From assembly GCA_023079485.1 (NCBI GenBank), contig CM041084.1, positions 129,406,792 through 129,470,791 on the forward strand: a DNA stretch of 64,000 nucleotides. Direction: 5' to 3'. Made by a program: the position numbers and the translations under genes. Position 1 is the first letter of the stretch; each line of letters begins with the position of its first letter. Below, in pieces: positions 25,991 through 39,335 of the stretch. Source of the DNA: Archilochus colubris (taxonomy: Eukaryota; Chordata; Aves; Apodiformes; Trochilidae). The notes under the pieces were generated by a model. It saw nothing but the letters and a program-made list of their open reading frames with translations. It was not told the origin of the DNA and made no database searches.

Positions 25991-27870
25991 CCATGCATGT
26001 GCATCCCAGAAACTCCTGAGGCCTACAAGAAAGCTGGGAAGGGACTGATTACAAGGCTGTGTTAAACTCCATCCTGAGTGAGGGAACTCTTTTTTGCACG
26101 TATGAGTGTGTATGGAGATCTCAGTGCCAGCAACTTGATTTGCACCATGAGTTATGAGGACCCACATTCCAGCAGATGGAATGAGTGAGGGTTCATATGA
26201 CATTGTGTATCACTGAGAGCAGTTACCAAGCTGGACCAGCCTGCTGGCAGAACTGGCCTGAGATCTGAGTATCAGAGTGGCCATAAACCTGGGATGGGTC
26301 TGTGCTCTTGTCTGAGTGAGAACTATGGAGGAACTTGCTACTGGTGGCACCAGGAGATCCAGGCAAACTCCTGAAGAGACTACTGGGTCAACCATGATAC
26401 CCATTTGTGTGTGTCTGTGAATGAGGCAGCTGGAGACAAGAGGATTCAAGGGCTACTGTCTGGGTAGTTTTGGTGTCTGATCTTACGGGGGACCCAGAGT
26501 GTGTCACGGGGGACTGGGAGGCACATGTGTGTGTCTGTGAATCCTTAGCAACTGGAGATTGGCCTTTGCTCCACTATCTTGTAAAAAGTATCACTGGTGT
26601 CAGTAAATTGAAATAATGAAAAACTGCTCCCAGGTACTGAATGCAACCACAGAAACTGTAAGATTGTAAAAACAACCCCTGTCATGCCTTGAGTCTGCAC
26701 CAACAGACTGCACCAATGTTCCTAAACAGTTTGAAGGCAGGATTTGGGACGTAGCTCAAGTCAGCTTGCATGCAGTCATCCTTTTTTGGAAGCCAAGTGG
26801 ACTTAAGGCCAGTTAGTTTCAGTGCCAGAGATTCACCCTGCACACATTTAATTTACTGACCAAATTGTAGGCACAGAGCCCTTTTTTGTGTCCTGCACCG
26901 TCCCTTGGTCACTGAGCATGCCTGAAATGACCAGTTCTGGATACCAGCCTGCCTGGACTGTGGTCACTGGCCCTGCTTCCCACCCAGATAAGTGCTGGAT
27001 CAAACAGGTCACACTGCCCTCCTCAATGGGCATGGCCCACATCTCTGCTCAGTTTGCCCTTTCTGAACCCCTCCATTGATTCCCTTGGTCTCAAAGTTCA
27101 TGCTTTTGTCTGGGCTACCTATCAGTTTTCCTACTCAAGATTCATAAATATCCATGTACCTTGCACACCTTGAAAACTCTCTGCACAAATCTTCTGTTCC
27201 AAAGCCAACCCAGCAAACACAGCAGGCAGCCCAATAATGAGCTGAGGCTACCAGTGATCAGGTCGACCAGGACTGTTTTGTTGTTTCTTTGTGCCCAAAG
27301 ACTTAAAATAAGGGGTAGGAAGAGATTGGCAAAACAGTGAGAGCTACTTGTTGTGGAAAGAAAAGATTTTTCCCCTTGATGCTTTCTCTGTGCCAACCTG
27401 TATGTCTGAACCACCCCAGCAGTGTGTTGTGCCTACAGTAAGTGGTGGGGTGCCAGAGATCCTGTTACCTGATCCTGCTTCAGAAAGCAGGTTGATGAAG
27501 TAATATTACAGGTCCTACTGTAATGTGGGAGTGATCCTGTCTCTGCTGGAGATGACATTTTAACCATGTTTATCTCCCTTCTGCCTCTACCTTCCTAGAT
27601 GAGTCACAATTTGTTTGCATTTGTAAATGCCAATATCTTTCCTCTTGCTATGAATTTTAGACCTTCCTAAGCAGATGGATAAAATATTTGCTGGTAGGAA
27701 GGAGATGAAAGACAGCATGAAAGAACAACAGCTGGCCATCATGACCCACATTTTACACTGTTAAGGGACTGGATTAGTAAATACAATAGGATTAATAAAC
27801 ACAATAAGCAGTGAAGAGCACAGGGAAATTTCACTGTGGTGCTAAAGGGAGCACATCCCTCATCACCAAT
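25991..27870. other. Intergenic stretch between CR1 and LTR
   Basis: Holds the duplicated TGTGTGTGTCTGTGAAT motif near 26.4-26.56 kb and otherwise no recognised element or exon. Confidence 0.5.
26405..26560 (+). repeat. Two copies of a TGTGTGTGTCTGTGAAT motif 120 bp apart
   Basis: TGTGTGTGTCTGTGAAT starts at about 26406 and again at 26526. Both copies are followed shortly by CTGGAGA. This may be the remnant of a longer minisatellite with a unit of about 120 bp, or part of an unidentified repeat. Confidence 0.5.
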
Positions 27871-28684
27871 TGTCATGATTTAACACTGGGCTAACAATTA
27901 AATGGATTGCAGATGCTCTCTATTAACCCCTCTCCCTTCCCAGAAGGGGAAAAGAAAGAGAATAAGGGAAAGAGACTGGAAGCTAAACTACATAGCTTTG
28001 ATGAAACAATAACAATGGAAAAATAAAATAATTAACTATACACAAATATATACAAAAGCACATTCTTCCCCCGTGTAATGCTCACATCACCACCAAGGCT
28101 GCAGGGCAGGCCCTGGGCAAGCTCTGAACAGGGCTCCTGGAGTCAGTGGCAGATGGGAGCTGGATGTAGGAGCACACAGATTCAGGAACTCATGGATTGG
28201 GACCAAAGGCAGACAAATGGACAGAGTCCTCTTTGGACACCAGCCATGGACAGAGAGTTTGACCCTTGTGATCCCTCAGATTTATACTATGATGTGGATG
28301 GGATGGGATGGAATACTTCTTTTGGTCAATTTTGTACACCTGTCTGGTCAAGTCCTCCTCACAGAAGGGTTGCGGGAGTGACTCCTTTCCTCCCTTTTGT
28401 TTCTAGAGCATAAGATCTTTGGCTGGTTCTGAGTACCATTCTCCAGCAGCAACTATAAACATCAAGTGTTATAAGTCGCAGTTATTTGATGGGCAGACAT
28501 AGAGATCTTAAAGGTCTTTTCCAACTATGACAACTTTGTGATTCTGTGATTCAGTCCTAGAAGCACACTCTGACTGAAAAAACATGATGTTAATTTCAGC
28601 AAGTGCAGTTATTTAGAAGTGGCTTAGCTGGAAAGTAAAATTACTGGAAAGAAAAATGGTTCTATCCTGGCTCAAACCAGGACA
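27871..28684 (-). mobile_element. Solo ERVL-type LTR, interrupted by a CR1 fragment
   Basis: Read on the minus strand it begins TGTCCTGGTTTGAGCC and ends GTTAAATCATGACA, the ends of avian ERVL-class LTRs. It aligns by eye over its length with the LTR at 61046-61830. A TATAAAT box on the minus strand lies at 28280-28286. The flanks CCAAT and CCAGT look like a 5-bp target duplication with one change. The LTR is split at 28478-28552 by a short CR1 end. It is older than the 61-kb copy, with more differences and a decayed duplication. Confidence 0.85.
28478..28552 (+). mobile_element. Short CR1 3' end inserted inside the LTR
   Basis: A 75-bp CR1 tail, with the typical sequence for the last part of the element (AGATCTTAAAGGTC, then TTTGTGATTCTGTGATTC), interrupts the LTR. 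AGTC flanks it on both sides (28474-28477 and 28553-28556). The other LTR copy runs straight through this site, which shows that the CR1 arrived after the LTR. Confidence 0.75.
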
Positions 28685-29049
28685 CCAGTGATGCTGTGTT
28701 TGCTTAGCACTGGTGTGAAAGTCATCTCAGAGAGTCAACAAAGACTAAGTCTTGCTAGAAAAACATGATCATGCCTTTCTTATTGATCTACAAAACCAGC
28801 AGACAAAGAGAATGAAGCAGAAGCCCACAGCCAGTCCTGAGGAAAGCCTCTGCTACAAAAGATGACTTGAAAAACGAACGCAAGTTGGCTGGAAAATGAG
28901 CACTGTCATAGAGATTGAACACAGGCTGTGAGTCCATAAACAAAGAAGAACAAAAGATAAACATGAACATAAAGAGCCGATCAGAGAATATCTGGGGCAT
29001 GGATTGGACATGGGGAGGGGAGGAAGGGAGGGCTGGAAATCTGCTCAAA

Positions 29050-29330
29050 GTCTGGTTTTATTTTATGTCTATTGATGATCTGGAAGGAAGCAGTAAACAC
29101 CACATTAATTCAATTTATATTTGATGTAACAACACTATGAATTAGAGAAGTGTTGTGTAAACTAGTGGGGACAGATACAAAACATAAAGAAACTTAGGCT
29201 GGAAATAACAAAATGACAGCCAAGTGCACGGGCACAAGGCTGCAGGAGGAAGCACAACCTCAAACACCGACATGAAGTGGAGAAATGTGCTCAAAGAAGG
29301 GCAACAGAAGGTCCTAATAACAGCAGAGAC
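29050..29330 (+). mobile_element. Possible highly diverged CR1 ORF2 relic
   Basis: GTCTATTGATGATCTGGA near 29066, followed by sequence similar to the part of CR1 ORF2 encoding the reverse-transcriptase catalytic region, suggests a very old copy. The similarity is weak and patchy, and the limits are uncertain. Confidence 0.35.
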
Positions 29331-30915
29331 CAACTACCTGGCTGTGAGCTTGTGGAGCAAACTCATCCCAGAGGAAGCAGGAGGGTAAGTATCAAGACCT
29401 ACTGATTTATGAGGAATTAAGTCAATGAGATAAGTTTGGCAGCATGGCAGCTGAGCAAAGAGCAGAGGGTGCTGAGGTGCTAATGCTGAGACAATCTGCT
29501 GGAGGTGAGGAACCACCCTGGGGATCTTTATCTATTTGGACAGTGTAAACACCACAAAGAGGAGGAGGATTGATTTATGGAGTGGGGAGGAACAAGGGTC
29601 AGAAGCAAGCTAAAAGAAATATAGGCTGGCTCAGTGACAGGGTGAGCTGAATTGCCCTGTGAAATAGCTGCCTATAGAGGGGTCTGACATTTCTTTCATT
29701 GAATCTCTTAAAACTAGAATGAAAGAAAACCTGTGACACAACAGGCTCTAGGAAATGAGGTTTTGTCTTTGAGAGAATGGATGTAGAGGGGATTGGCAAA
29801 CTGGGTGAGTGCAGTCAAGATAAAAGGGTTTGTCTCCTGGTGCATCTCATCTGTTGTAAAATCCTAAGAAGAGGTGAGCTACGCTCTCCCCTAAACTGCC
29901 TTCACATCACAGTTGGGAAGGAAGAAGAACCACAAAACAGGGGACAGCTAATGAAAACAAAGATGAGAGAGATGCCAAGGAATTAAAGTGAGTGACCTGC
30001 CAGCAGGTACCACCTAGGGAAAAGACAGATTCAGATCAGGGAAAAGACAGGGTAGCAAAGAGAACTGTGAACTTCAAAACTGACTGCTGCACACAGTATG
30101 GATATGGATGCTCTGGAGGCAGGACCAGAAGCTGACAATTAAGAGGAACTTGGGTGAGACATGCAGCTAGCCTGGGAATTTAGGCAGTCTGAGGGTGAAG
30201 ACAAAAAGGGCAAGTGAATTTTCAGGTCTAGATTTGGTAATGGGGTAGATAAATCTAGCACTAATATCTTACTGGATCATTATTTTAAGGTGTTAAATGT
30301 CTTTCATGCACTGTGAGAATGTCCAGAATATACTGGAAAATTACCCTTCGTTTAGATAACTTCATTCCCTAGATAAGCAGCTATAATGCATTATAACATG
30401 AGATCTCATGCTCTGAGCTGAAGGGAAGGAGAAAAGCAATCTATTGAAAATCATGTTTTCAAGCATAAGGTGCTGGATACTGGCTTCCAAGCTGTCTGGA
30501 GAAGATAAGGACAAAAGTAAAAGTGAGAAGCATATTAATATATCACTGGCTAGGGAAGCATTAGACTTAGCAACAAGCTGTGTCTCTTGAACACTACTCA
30601 ATGTTTTTGAAAAACTATACAAGGATGGAAACAAATTTAAATAACAAAAACAAACAAACAAACAGAAAACAAAACAATGCCTTACTGCAGAGAGCTGAGA
30701 AGGCGTTTGAACTTTATATCCTCATGAGCAAGGGAGAGCTCACCATACAGAACCATAAAACATACTCCAATTAAGTATTTCTACTTTGATTCCCCTTTTT
30801 ACACAGCTCATGAGTGAAAAAGCCATCTCTGATTTCAAAGAATAATAGCACAATACCTTTAATGTGCAGGAGGCAAATGCCAGACTCATGCTTTCTACAT
30901 GTTTCCTCAAGGCAT

Positions 30916-31625
30916 CAAATCACACAACTGGGGCTGGCAGGTGCCTTTGGAGATTGTCTACTCAATCCTTTGCCCAAAATAGGGTCACATTGCCTGTGAT
31001 TGTATCTATTAGAGTTTTTAGTATCTCCTGGGACTGAGACTTCACAACCTCTCTGGGCAGCGTGTGCCAGTGCATGACCACTCTTACATTGAAGAAGAGT
31101 ATTTCTTATGTTTTAGTGGAATCTCCTGTGTTTCAGTTTATTACCATTACCTCTAGTCCTGTCAGTGGGCACCACGGAGAAGAGTTTGGCCCTGTCATCT
31201 TTATATGTCACTCCCTGAGATAGCTATACACATTGATGAGGCTTCTCCAGGTCAAACACCCCCATCTCTCACAGAATGTTCTTGTGTGTCAGATCTTTGA
31301 GTCCCTTAGACATTTTAATGGGGCTTCACTGGACCAGCTCCATTATATCCATATCTCTCTTGTACTGGGGAGTTCAACACTGGACCCAGCACTCCAGATG
31401 AGTCTTAGCAGTGCTGAGCAGAAACAAATGATCTCCTCCCCCAAGCTGCTGGCAACATTCTCCCTAATGCATTCCTGGAGGCTGTTGATCTTCTCTGCTG
31501 CAGAGAATTGCGGGCTCATGGCCAGCCTGCTGTCCACTGCAACCTCTTCTGCCAAGCTGCTCTCCAGGCAGTCAGCCCCCCAGTCCATGCTGTTTCAGAC
31601 CATTGGTCTGGGGCAACTTTTAAAT
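30916..31625 (-). mobile_element. CR1 LINE 3' fragment
   Basis: An antisense CR1 copy. The degraded tail lies near 30916-30990, CTCTCTGGGCAGCGTGTGCC near 31050, the CCTCTAGTCCTGTCAGTGGG block near 31150, then ORF2-derived sequence such as CTGGACCCAGCACTCCAGATG near 31380. The open frame at 31233-31667 is an artefact of this repeat. Confidence 0.9.
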
Positions 31626-33281
31626 GACTTTGGAAATAAAGGGAAAATTTCAGTTCTGCACCCTTAACACGTGCACTATGATGCAATCCATGGATGAACT
31701 TTTCTCCCTCGTCCCTGAGCAGTTCAGCAAAGAGAAGATCTCAGCTAGCTACTGGGAAAGACTTTTTAATTATAAGGAGAGTAAAGCAATGGAAAATCAT
31801 GAAAGGAGATTGTGAAACTTCTGTCACTGGAGCTTAGACATGTATCTAACAGGAATATATGAGCTAGCTTACCCTGTTTGCAAGTAGGGGGATGGATTAA
31901 ATGAATTCTCAAGGCCTTTGTTGTCGTTCTCTGCTAATTCACTACAGAAAAATAATGGCATCAATATTTGAAAAATCTTGCCCTGTTCTCCTAGGTCTGG
32001 CACCTACCATCTGACACAGTGCTATATCACAGTTATTTAAATACATTAATTTTTTTAAAAGTATATTTCGTGGTCTTCTCCTCTGCAGGATCCTGATGTT
32101 CCACAAACACTGACAGTTTATTTTCCCAGGGCTCCTGAACATGAGAAGGAAGTATTACCTTCTACATTAACTCATGCCCAATGAGTCAAATTTGCCAAAA
32201 GGAACCACAGGCTTTGATTTCTCATTTCAGATGCTTAAGAACATTTTTTTTCAGAATCTAAAACATATCTTCAAAGCATAGATCACACATTAGTGAGTAT
32301 TCAGCATATCCTATATGAGATTCCAGTTGACAGGGTTTCCAGAAAATCAATTGCTATCTGTGAAAAAGTTCTGATTTTAGTGACTAGTCCAGCATTACAT
32401 AGAAGTTATGTTCAGAAGAATAACAACAAAATCCATAATAGCAACAAAATCCAATACCAGGACAACACTCAGTTTCCCAAACCACAGTACAATCCTTTCC
32501 TATCTTGAAATTCTCCACCATCACCCTCCAAATTCTACAGTTTCTGCAATGAGGTAACCATGATTCATCCTTCTGCAGGTTTGTCCTCTGCAGCGAGGGG
32601 AAAAAAAACAAAACAAAAAACCCACAAGTCTGTGGTCACGCAATGAGAGATTGGAAGATAATGTACATATTGAATTATTACTTGAATTATGGCAACTTTA
32701 GTTCTGGCATTCCTTAGCCTGGCTTGGCAATTATTATGATCTTTTCTAATGGGGTTATTTATTTTTTTTTCTGTTTCAAGTAATTTCTCAGGTTTTTACA
32801 AAACCAAACTGGAAAGACAGATTCCTCATATGGAACCAGCTGATCCACAGCTGGGTAAACAGTAGAACTGGAACTTTTGTATCCTCAGTACAGTTCAAAG
32901 AGTGAATGGGGAGATGCTGGGAGAGCTGCTAATACTGATGTGCTGTTATTGTCAGATGGTTTTTGCACTTGCATATCTTCAGACATGACTCCTGCATTCC
33001 ACAGGAAAACAGTAGTACTTTCCTTTTTTTCTTGAAAAAGAAGCTCCTCAACCAAATCCACATCTCCTTCTCTCACACCAGCTTCTTTCCCTCAGATTTC
33101 ACTGACTTTGCAGGTGTACCAGCATCCAAATTAAAAAAAAAAATAAATAAATCCATGTTGCTAAAAGATAGTTGGTTACATTTTTTTCCCATAGATTTTA
33201 GGGACAAATAACCCAATGTGGAGCTCTAACTGCGTAGGAAAGCTAAATACCTTCTTCCTGAAATTGTGAATAGTTCCTTTG
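31626..33281. other. Intergenic AT-rich stretch, nothing identified
   Basis: Only short chance frames. Runs of A or T occur near 32600 and 33130. No mobile element recognised. Confidence 0.5.
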
Positions 33282-33453
33282 CTGACTTCTGAATCTAAAA
33301 TAAGACTGAAAGCATGGATCACCATTCTGATCTTCTATGGGTTCTATATAATTCCAATTACTCTGACTTCTGAATCTAAAATAAGACTGAAAGCATGGAT
33401 CACCATTCTGATCTTCTATGGGTTCCATATAATTCCAATTACTCTGACTTCTG
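33282..33453 (+). repeat. 81-bp tandem duplication
   Basis: Two units of 81 bp (33282-33362 and 33363-33443), followed by the first ten bases of a third. By eye the units differ at one position (TTCTATA against TTCCATA), so the duplication is recent. The repeated peptides in the matching frames are a by-product and not a protein. Confidence 0.95.
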
Positions 33454-33977
33454 TAGAATGATTTTCAGATAAATAGCACCAGCAAGTAACAGTAGTGTTA
33501 TACAAATACATGTTATCATTTGAACATGGCTGGTTTCCCATGTTAAAATTTTCAAATTACTTACATGCATCTATACATAAAGGCACAATTTTTTTCTTCT
33601 TTTTGGCAGTGTAAATCTCTTACCTCAATCAAAGTCAACACATAGGCACTACTAAAACAATTAGATATGAAGTACATCTGGTTGTTTAATAAGTTTAGAT
33701 TTGTATATAGATGGGTCTTGGCCTTCCATCTCTAAATATCTAGGAGAAATGAAGAAGTCCAATGCATTTCCCTGCAGAGGAAAAGAAGCCAAAACTCGAA
33801 GTACAACATTTGGGATGTAGAAACAAGAATCACAGAATCAGTCATCCAAAATAAATTATATTATTATTAACATCACTCAGAAGCTGTGTGAAGGAAGACA
33901 AGCTGAAAGGATGTGTTTAAACATGCCAAATGTGTTTGGGATAATCAAGTGCATTTCTTTGTCCTCAGATATGAATT

Positions 33978-34265
33978 GAATTTCCTGTGTCTCAGTTTGA
34001 GGCCTTCTCCTCTAGTCCTGTTGTTGGGCACCGCTGAGAAAACTCTGGTTCCCTCTTCTTTACACCCCTTTACCTAATTCAGCTATTCTTACACATTATT
34101 GGCATCCTCTGGAACCTTCTCTTCTCCAAGATAAAGAGCAACAGATCTAATTGCCTTCCCTCATATGTCAGATGTCCCAGTCCCTAAAACATCTCTTAGG
34201 CCCTTCACTGACCTTGCTTTACTTATGTCCATATCTCTTGCACTGGGGAGGCCAGACTTAGCAAA
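33978..34265 (-). mobile_element. CR1 LINE fragment
   Basis: An antisense CR1 internal fragment without the terminal tail. It has TTCCTGTGTCTCAGTTTGAGG, CCTCTAGTCCTGTTGTTGGG, then TCTTGCACTGGGGAGGCCAGA. It is the same region as 31120-31390 and similarly aged. The 185-codon open frame starting at 34165 is not a gene. Confidence 0.8.
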
Positions 34266-35801
34266 ACTGCACCTCTTTGGAAGAGAAAGGACTCTTATTC
34301 TGCACCAGTGTGTACAGAAATCAGCACCTTCTGTTCTGGGAAATAGTTTTCCTCTTCTACCTGTGTTGTTCTTTAATTCTTTAACAGGAGGAGTGGGAAG
34401 TCCTTCTGAAAATCACCCAGTGGGCTATATTCTCTTGGAAAAGAGCAGGCCAAAGCAAAATACCTGCACTAAAATTACCATCTGCTTACGAGCTGTTCTG
34501 AAGTCATCTTTAACAAGTAGCCCCAGCAGTGTGGTCATAGTGACAGAGATTTCAGATGAGAACAGCAATTACAATGTAGTTCTAGGAATCTGTGTAAGTT
34601 GCCAACTTATGCTGAAGTCCAGCCTGGTCTGTCTCATACTGTCATTATCCATAAGAGCAAGAGCAGAACCAGTGTGTGAATGCCTCCCTGCACAGCACTT
34701 TTGTGCTGATTTGGATATGTAAGCAAACCCCTCCTGTCTTATTTCTTCTTGGGATGACCTATACTGTTGGGCCAGCGTCCAGGAAAGCCCTGTATCTTGC
34801 ACAGAGAAACCTCATCACTGTTGTCCCTCTGTCTTCACCAGATTGTGTTTCTGATACAAATCCACCAAAGCTAACAGAGGAATTTAATTAGGGGGATAAG
34901 ATGTGTAGATAATAGGTTTTGCTGGCTTAGTTGTTTGGCTATATTGCAACAGGAATACCTATCGAGGGAGTGTTTCCCGTTACTAAAGGCATCACTGAGA
35001 AATGTTTAATTCTTAGCAGAACTGCAGCTTTTGTTCTACACAATCCAGATGATATAAATAAATAAACTGTGAAATGGTCAGAGAAGACAAATCACCAGTC
35101 CATCAAAATGCCTGATAAATTAGTTCAACAGGCTGGACTACAGACATGTTCAATGAATCATCATCATAAAGAGTAAATAAATTCAGATTAAGCAAAACTC
35201 GATTGAACCATGCTGAAGTTTGGAACTTAACAAAATAGATCAGTCTCAAGTCTTACATTAGGAACACATAATCTCCTAAGATTTATGGGTGTTATTGCTC
35301 ACCACATATGTTTCTAGGTTACTGTTTGCTGTGTTGAGAACTGGATGCTTTGAGTGTACAAAGGTTTGCCTGCTATTACAGACTTTAATCTCCAAAAAGC
35401 TGTTCTCCTTGCTTCCCTCTTTGAGATACAGAGCAAACTTTTACAATAGTAAACTTCATGATTGCTTCCTCTCCCTTAGTAAAATCTCCAGTTTCTCCCA
35501 GGTTGTTCTCCACTCCATCTGATTATTCAATACTGCTTGCTAAGAAATCTATAGCATGTTGTGAGACAGCCAATATGGAAATGACTGAAAGCTGAATGCA
35601 GTCACTTTGGTTCAGCCATTGGAAAGAATCCTCAGCTATTTTAATTCAGTGACACTATCTTCACACATTGTTTTAACATAGTGGTATCTGTAGATTAGGA
35701 GTAACACATGTCAGTGAAAATCTTTAAACCACAAAACAGTGGAAGAAACAACATTCCCATGTTTTATCAATATAATGATAATTATGTTAAATGTCTATAT
35801 T
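34266..35801. other. Intergenic stretch between two CR1 copies
   Basis: No exon or repeat recognised beyond the CR1 limits given. Confidence 0.5.
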
Positions 35802-36600
35802 ATCACAGAAACATCATGGTTGGAAAAGACCTCTAAGATCACCCACTCAAACCATCAGCTCAGAAAAAAAAACCAACATGCCCAATACATCATGTCCTGA
35901 AGTGCCACCTCTACACATTCTCTGAGTATCTCCAGTGATGGTGACTCCACCATCTCCCTGGGCAGCCTGTTCCAGCGCCTGACTACTCTCTCAGTAAAGA
36001 AATTCTTCCTAATTTCTAATATTCTAAACCTCCCCTGGTGCAACTTGAGTCCATTTCCTCTAGTCCTATCATTATTTACTCAGAGAAGAGGCCAACATCC
36101 ATCTCACTGCAACCTCTTTTCAGGTAGTTGTAGAGAGCAACAAGGTCCCCCCTTAGCCTCCTCCAAACTAAACAATTCCAGTTCCCTCAGCCTCTCCTCA
36201 CAGGACTTGTTCTCCAGATCCTTCACCATCTTGGTTGCTCTTCTCTGGACACACTCCAGGAGCTCAATATCTTTATTGTAGTGAGGGTCCTAGAGCTGAA
36301 CACAGTACCTGAGCTGCAGCCCCACCAGTGCCAAGCACAGCAGGATGATCGCTTCTCCTGCAGCCACTCTGTGTCTGATGTAGGCCAGGATGTTGTTGGC
36401 CTTTTTGGCCACCTGGACACACCGCTGGCTAATGTTCAGCTGAGTGTCCACCAGCATCTCCAGGTCCTTTTCCTTTGGGCAGCTTTTCAGTCTCCCTCCC
36501 TCAAGCCTGTAGCATTGCATGGGGTTGCTGTGAGCAAAGTGCAGGACCTGACTCTTGGCCTTGTGGAACCTCATCCCCTTGGCCTTGGCTCATTGTGATA
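35802..36600 (-). mobile_element. CR1 LINE 3' fragment, about 800 bp
   Basis: An antisense copy running from the tail (TCACAGAAACATCATGGTTGG), through CATCTCCCTGGGCAGCCTG, TAAAGAAATTCTTCCTAAT and CCTCTAGTCCTATCATTA, into ORF2-derived sequence ending near GGCCTTGTGGAACCTCATCC. Minus-strand frame remnants at 36290-36574 read like CR1 ORF2. It is the longest CR1 copy in the window. Confidence 0.93.
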
Positions 36601-39049
36601 ATATTTGGAGCCCACAATCAGAGTGGAGATTTAGATCCACTGACTGCTATGGAAATAGGAAGATAAAGTCCTTTAAAATTTTTTTTAAATATAAACACCT
36701 GCAAATCTGATGCTTGGCTTTACCATTTAAGCAGTGCATACACACATATAGATAGATGCACACACACAAACAATATTTATCATGTTAAGACTCAGCTCTG
36801 GAATAAGCCTGTTCATGGTTTCTTGTGAATTACAAAAGGAATACTCACGGAAGTAAACATGCCCTTAGTGAACCTGATGCTCCAGCCCACCTGTAAGGCA
36901 GAGAGCACTGCTTTACAAGGCAGCTTTTCCTGCTAGATGCAGGACATTGCTCAGTCAGACAGTCTCTGTTTACTGACGTGGTCTCTGTGATGCGAAGTTA
37001 ATCCTTTAAATTAGCCCAAACAACATACTGAGAACAGAGAGCAGAGCTGCAATGATGGTTTTCCCACTGCTGCACTTGGGGGAAGGCTGGCTGAAGTACA
37101 TTGCAGCACACATTTCTAGGAATGACACAGAAACAATCTGCAAAGCATACATCTACGTCAAGCTGTCTCTGAAAATGTTGTACCAGGTGAACACCCAAAA
37201 AAATCATGACTACTGTGTGCACTTGGAGGGGGGCACCAGGAAACAAGAACAGGAGAACAAGGGGCAGTGGAGCAGATCAGAAAGGAAGAAGAACCCATAT
37301 ACTAGCAGCACAAGCACCACTGCATCTCAAACAGCCCTTATTTCCAGACACAGCAGCAATACATCTGCTCTACTTGTGGCAGATTGCGTGAGTCACAAAT
37401 AGGATTTCCCAGCCAGCAGCAAACTTGTGAGCCATAAAACCCATTCCCTTCAATTACAAAGTGATCACCTCACAGGGATGGTGTGAGGCTTGATTGACTG
37501 ATATTTATAGAGTGCTATGAGATCCTGAGATGAAAGTCACTATAAAAAGCTACAGATTTTTCATAAAGTTCATAGACCACCTGCTCAGATCAGAAACATT
37601 CACTTTTAACATCGCTTGAGCCAGCTACCAACCTGATCCCTTCATAGGAATGTCCTAAAACAGATGTGGCTGTCACATTTAATCTCTCCTTTACTAAGAA
37701 CTCTGAAAAAAAGGAACTCCTGGAAAAGGAAATAAACCAAATTGCATTAAAACTGATGGTGAGAAGAAGCCCCATAATCTTGTTCCCACAGCTCATGGAT
37801 TCTCCATCTGTACCTTTCAGAAAGCTGCCATAGTGACTAACTCTGCAAGCTTCACAAATTAGACCCGACCTAGATTCAGTGAAGTCTTTGTTCAGCAGCT
37901 GGGTAGTGCAATATTCTGACTGCAGCAAAGTTCAGAATTGCTCTACAGAGCAGCAGTTTGAAAAGAAAAACAGATAAGCTGGAATTCAGGTTTTCCTGTG
38001 CTCACAACAAGCTGAATCTCACTCGACTGTATACTGAATGAATCAGGTCAGTGAGCTGAATGCTCAACTTTAAACTACTGCTGTATCTTCATAATTCCAT
38101 TGTATATGCTTTTGGAAAAAAATTACTTTGTTACTTCCTCTTGCTCTTGGCCATAGGAATAAACTCCAGGAGAGCAAAGAAAAGCATGATTTTAAAAACC
38201 AGAGGTGGTTATAATTAAGCATATCATTAAGGTCTTTTTTTAATCGATTTTTAAAAAATTTAAATGTAAAATCCTGCTAGCTAAGGACAAAACAATTCAG
38301 AGCCTTTTTTTTATAAACTGATCTGAACCATATGAAACTCTTTAGAGCATGGATCTGGGCTGGCATCCCTTCAGAATAAGGTTTCTCATGATGTTTTGGA
38401 CTTCGCTTTGTATATAGAAACAGAGCACAGATGTCCCACTATGTTTCAGAAACTTTAAAACCCTTTGTTCCAGGATAGAGGTGGAAAACATTAATTAGAA
38501 CCTTATTTAGTGATCTTTTTTCTTTTTTAATTGGCCTGCTCTTGGTTTAACTATAATATAAAAATATCAAAGTGAGTTAAATCCAACAGAAATAGTTTCT
38601 TGATCTCTCATGCACCAGTGAGAGATCTCTTAGCAGCCAGAATATATCTGGAGACGTACAAGGAGTCCGTGCTCTCTATCAGACCCTCACATAGGCAAGT
38701 CTGACCTTTAAGATGAATTGCAGCCAAAACTGCCTTTGAGATCCATTTCAGGAAAGGTACTATCACTGCAATGTACAGGGAATGATTGAAAGGGGGACTG
38801 TTGCTGCAAACAGTTCGTTAGCATTTTTGAAGGTGATGTGAGGGCATTTGTTCTCCCATTAGAAAAATGGGCCATAAGCATTATGCAGGCTATGAAAAAG
38901 TTTGTAAACTCTTTTTATTATGTGGGCAGTTAATAAAGAATAAATGCTTAAAGTTGTCTGTTTTCACTAAGCAGATTTTAAAAATAATCTAAAACAACAT
39001 TAAAACCCCCTATAGCAATCACAGTAAGGCTAGGCATGGCACAAGCTAT
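36601..39049. other. Intergenic stretch, possible conserved AT-rich block
   Basis: The 38210-38600 part is strongly AT-rich and repeat-free, with long stretches such as TTTTTTAATCGATTTTTAAA. It could be a conserved non-coding element. Nothing else is identified. Confidence 0.4.
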
Positions 39050-39211
39050 GGAACAGAGTGCCACATATTCTCATCAGAATTAAGGCCCCTGTGGGATAAC
39101 ACAGCTGTTGTGGTGGTGAGAAAGACAACAAGGATCAGACAGGAGACAATGTCCAAAGACATGGCTTGGACAAGACATGGGTGGAAAAACCTTCCCACAC
39201 TCAGCCAGTCC
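39050..39211 (+). repeat. Unclassified interspersed repeat, copy 1
   Basis: Shares clear similarity with 43345-43485 over about 140-160 bp, from GGAACAGAGTGCCACA through CAGACAGGAGACA and GTCCAAAGACATGGCTT to CTTCCCACACTCAGCCAGTC, with indels between. It is not CR1. It could be an LTR or old DNA-transposon fragment, or a local duplication. I do not recognise the family. Confidence 0.75.
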
Positions 39212-39335
39212 CTTTGTGCTTTAGTTAGTTACAAAAAAACCCAAGAAGTTGCTGGAGGTGATACCATTGTAAAACATGCTTTGTTATTCACATGTAATAG
39301 TCATGTATCTCTCAGATAATGCCCTTCCAGGCATT

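Noticed and set aside
34165..34722. 185-codon + strand frame
   Set aside because: It begins in an antisense CR1 fragment and shows no protein family beyond it.
36290..36574. 94-codon minus-strand frame resembling a reverse-transcriptase tail
   Set aside because: It is a remnant of CR1 ORF2 inside the 35802-36600 element, not a host gene.
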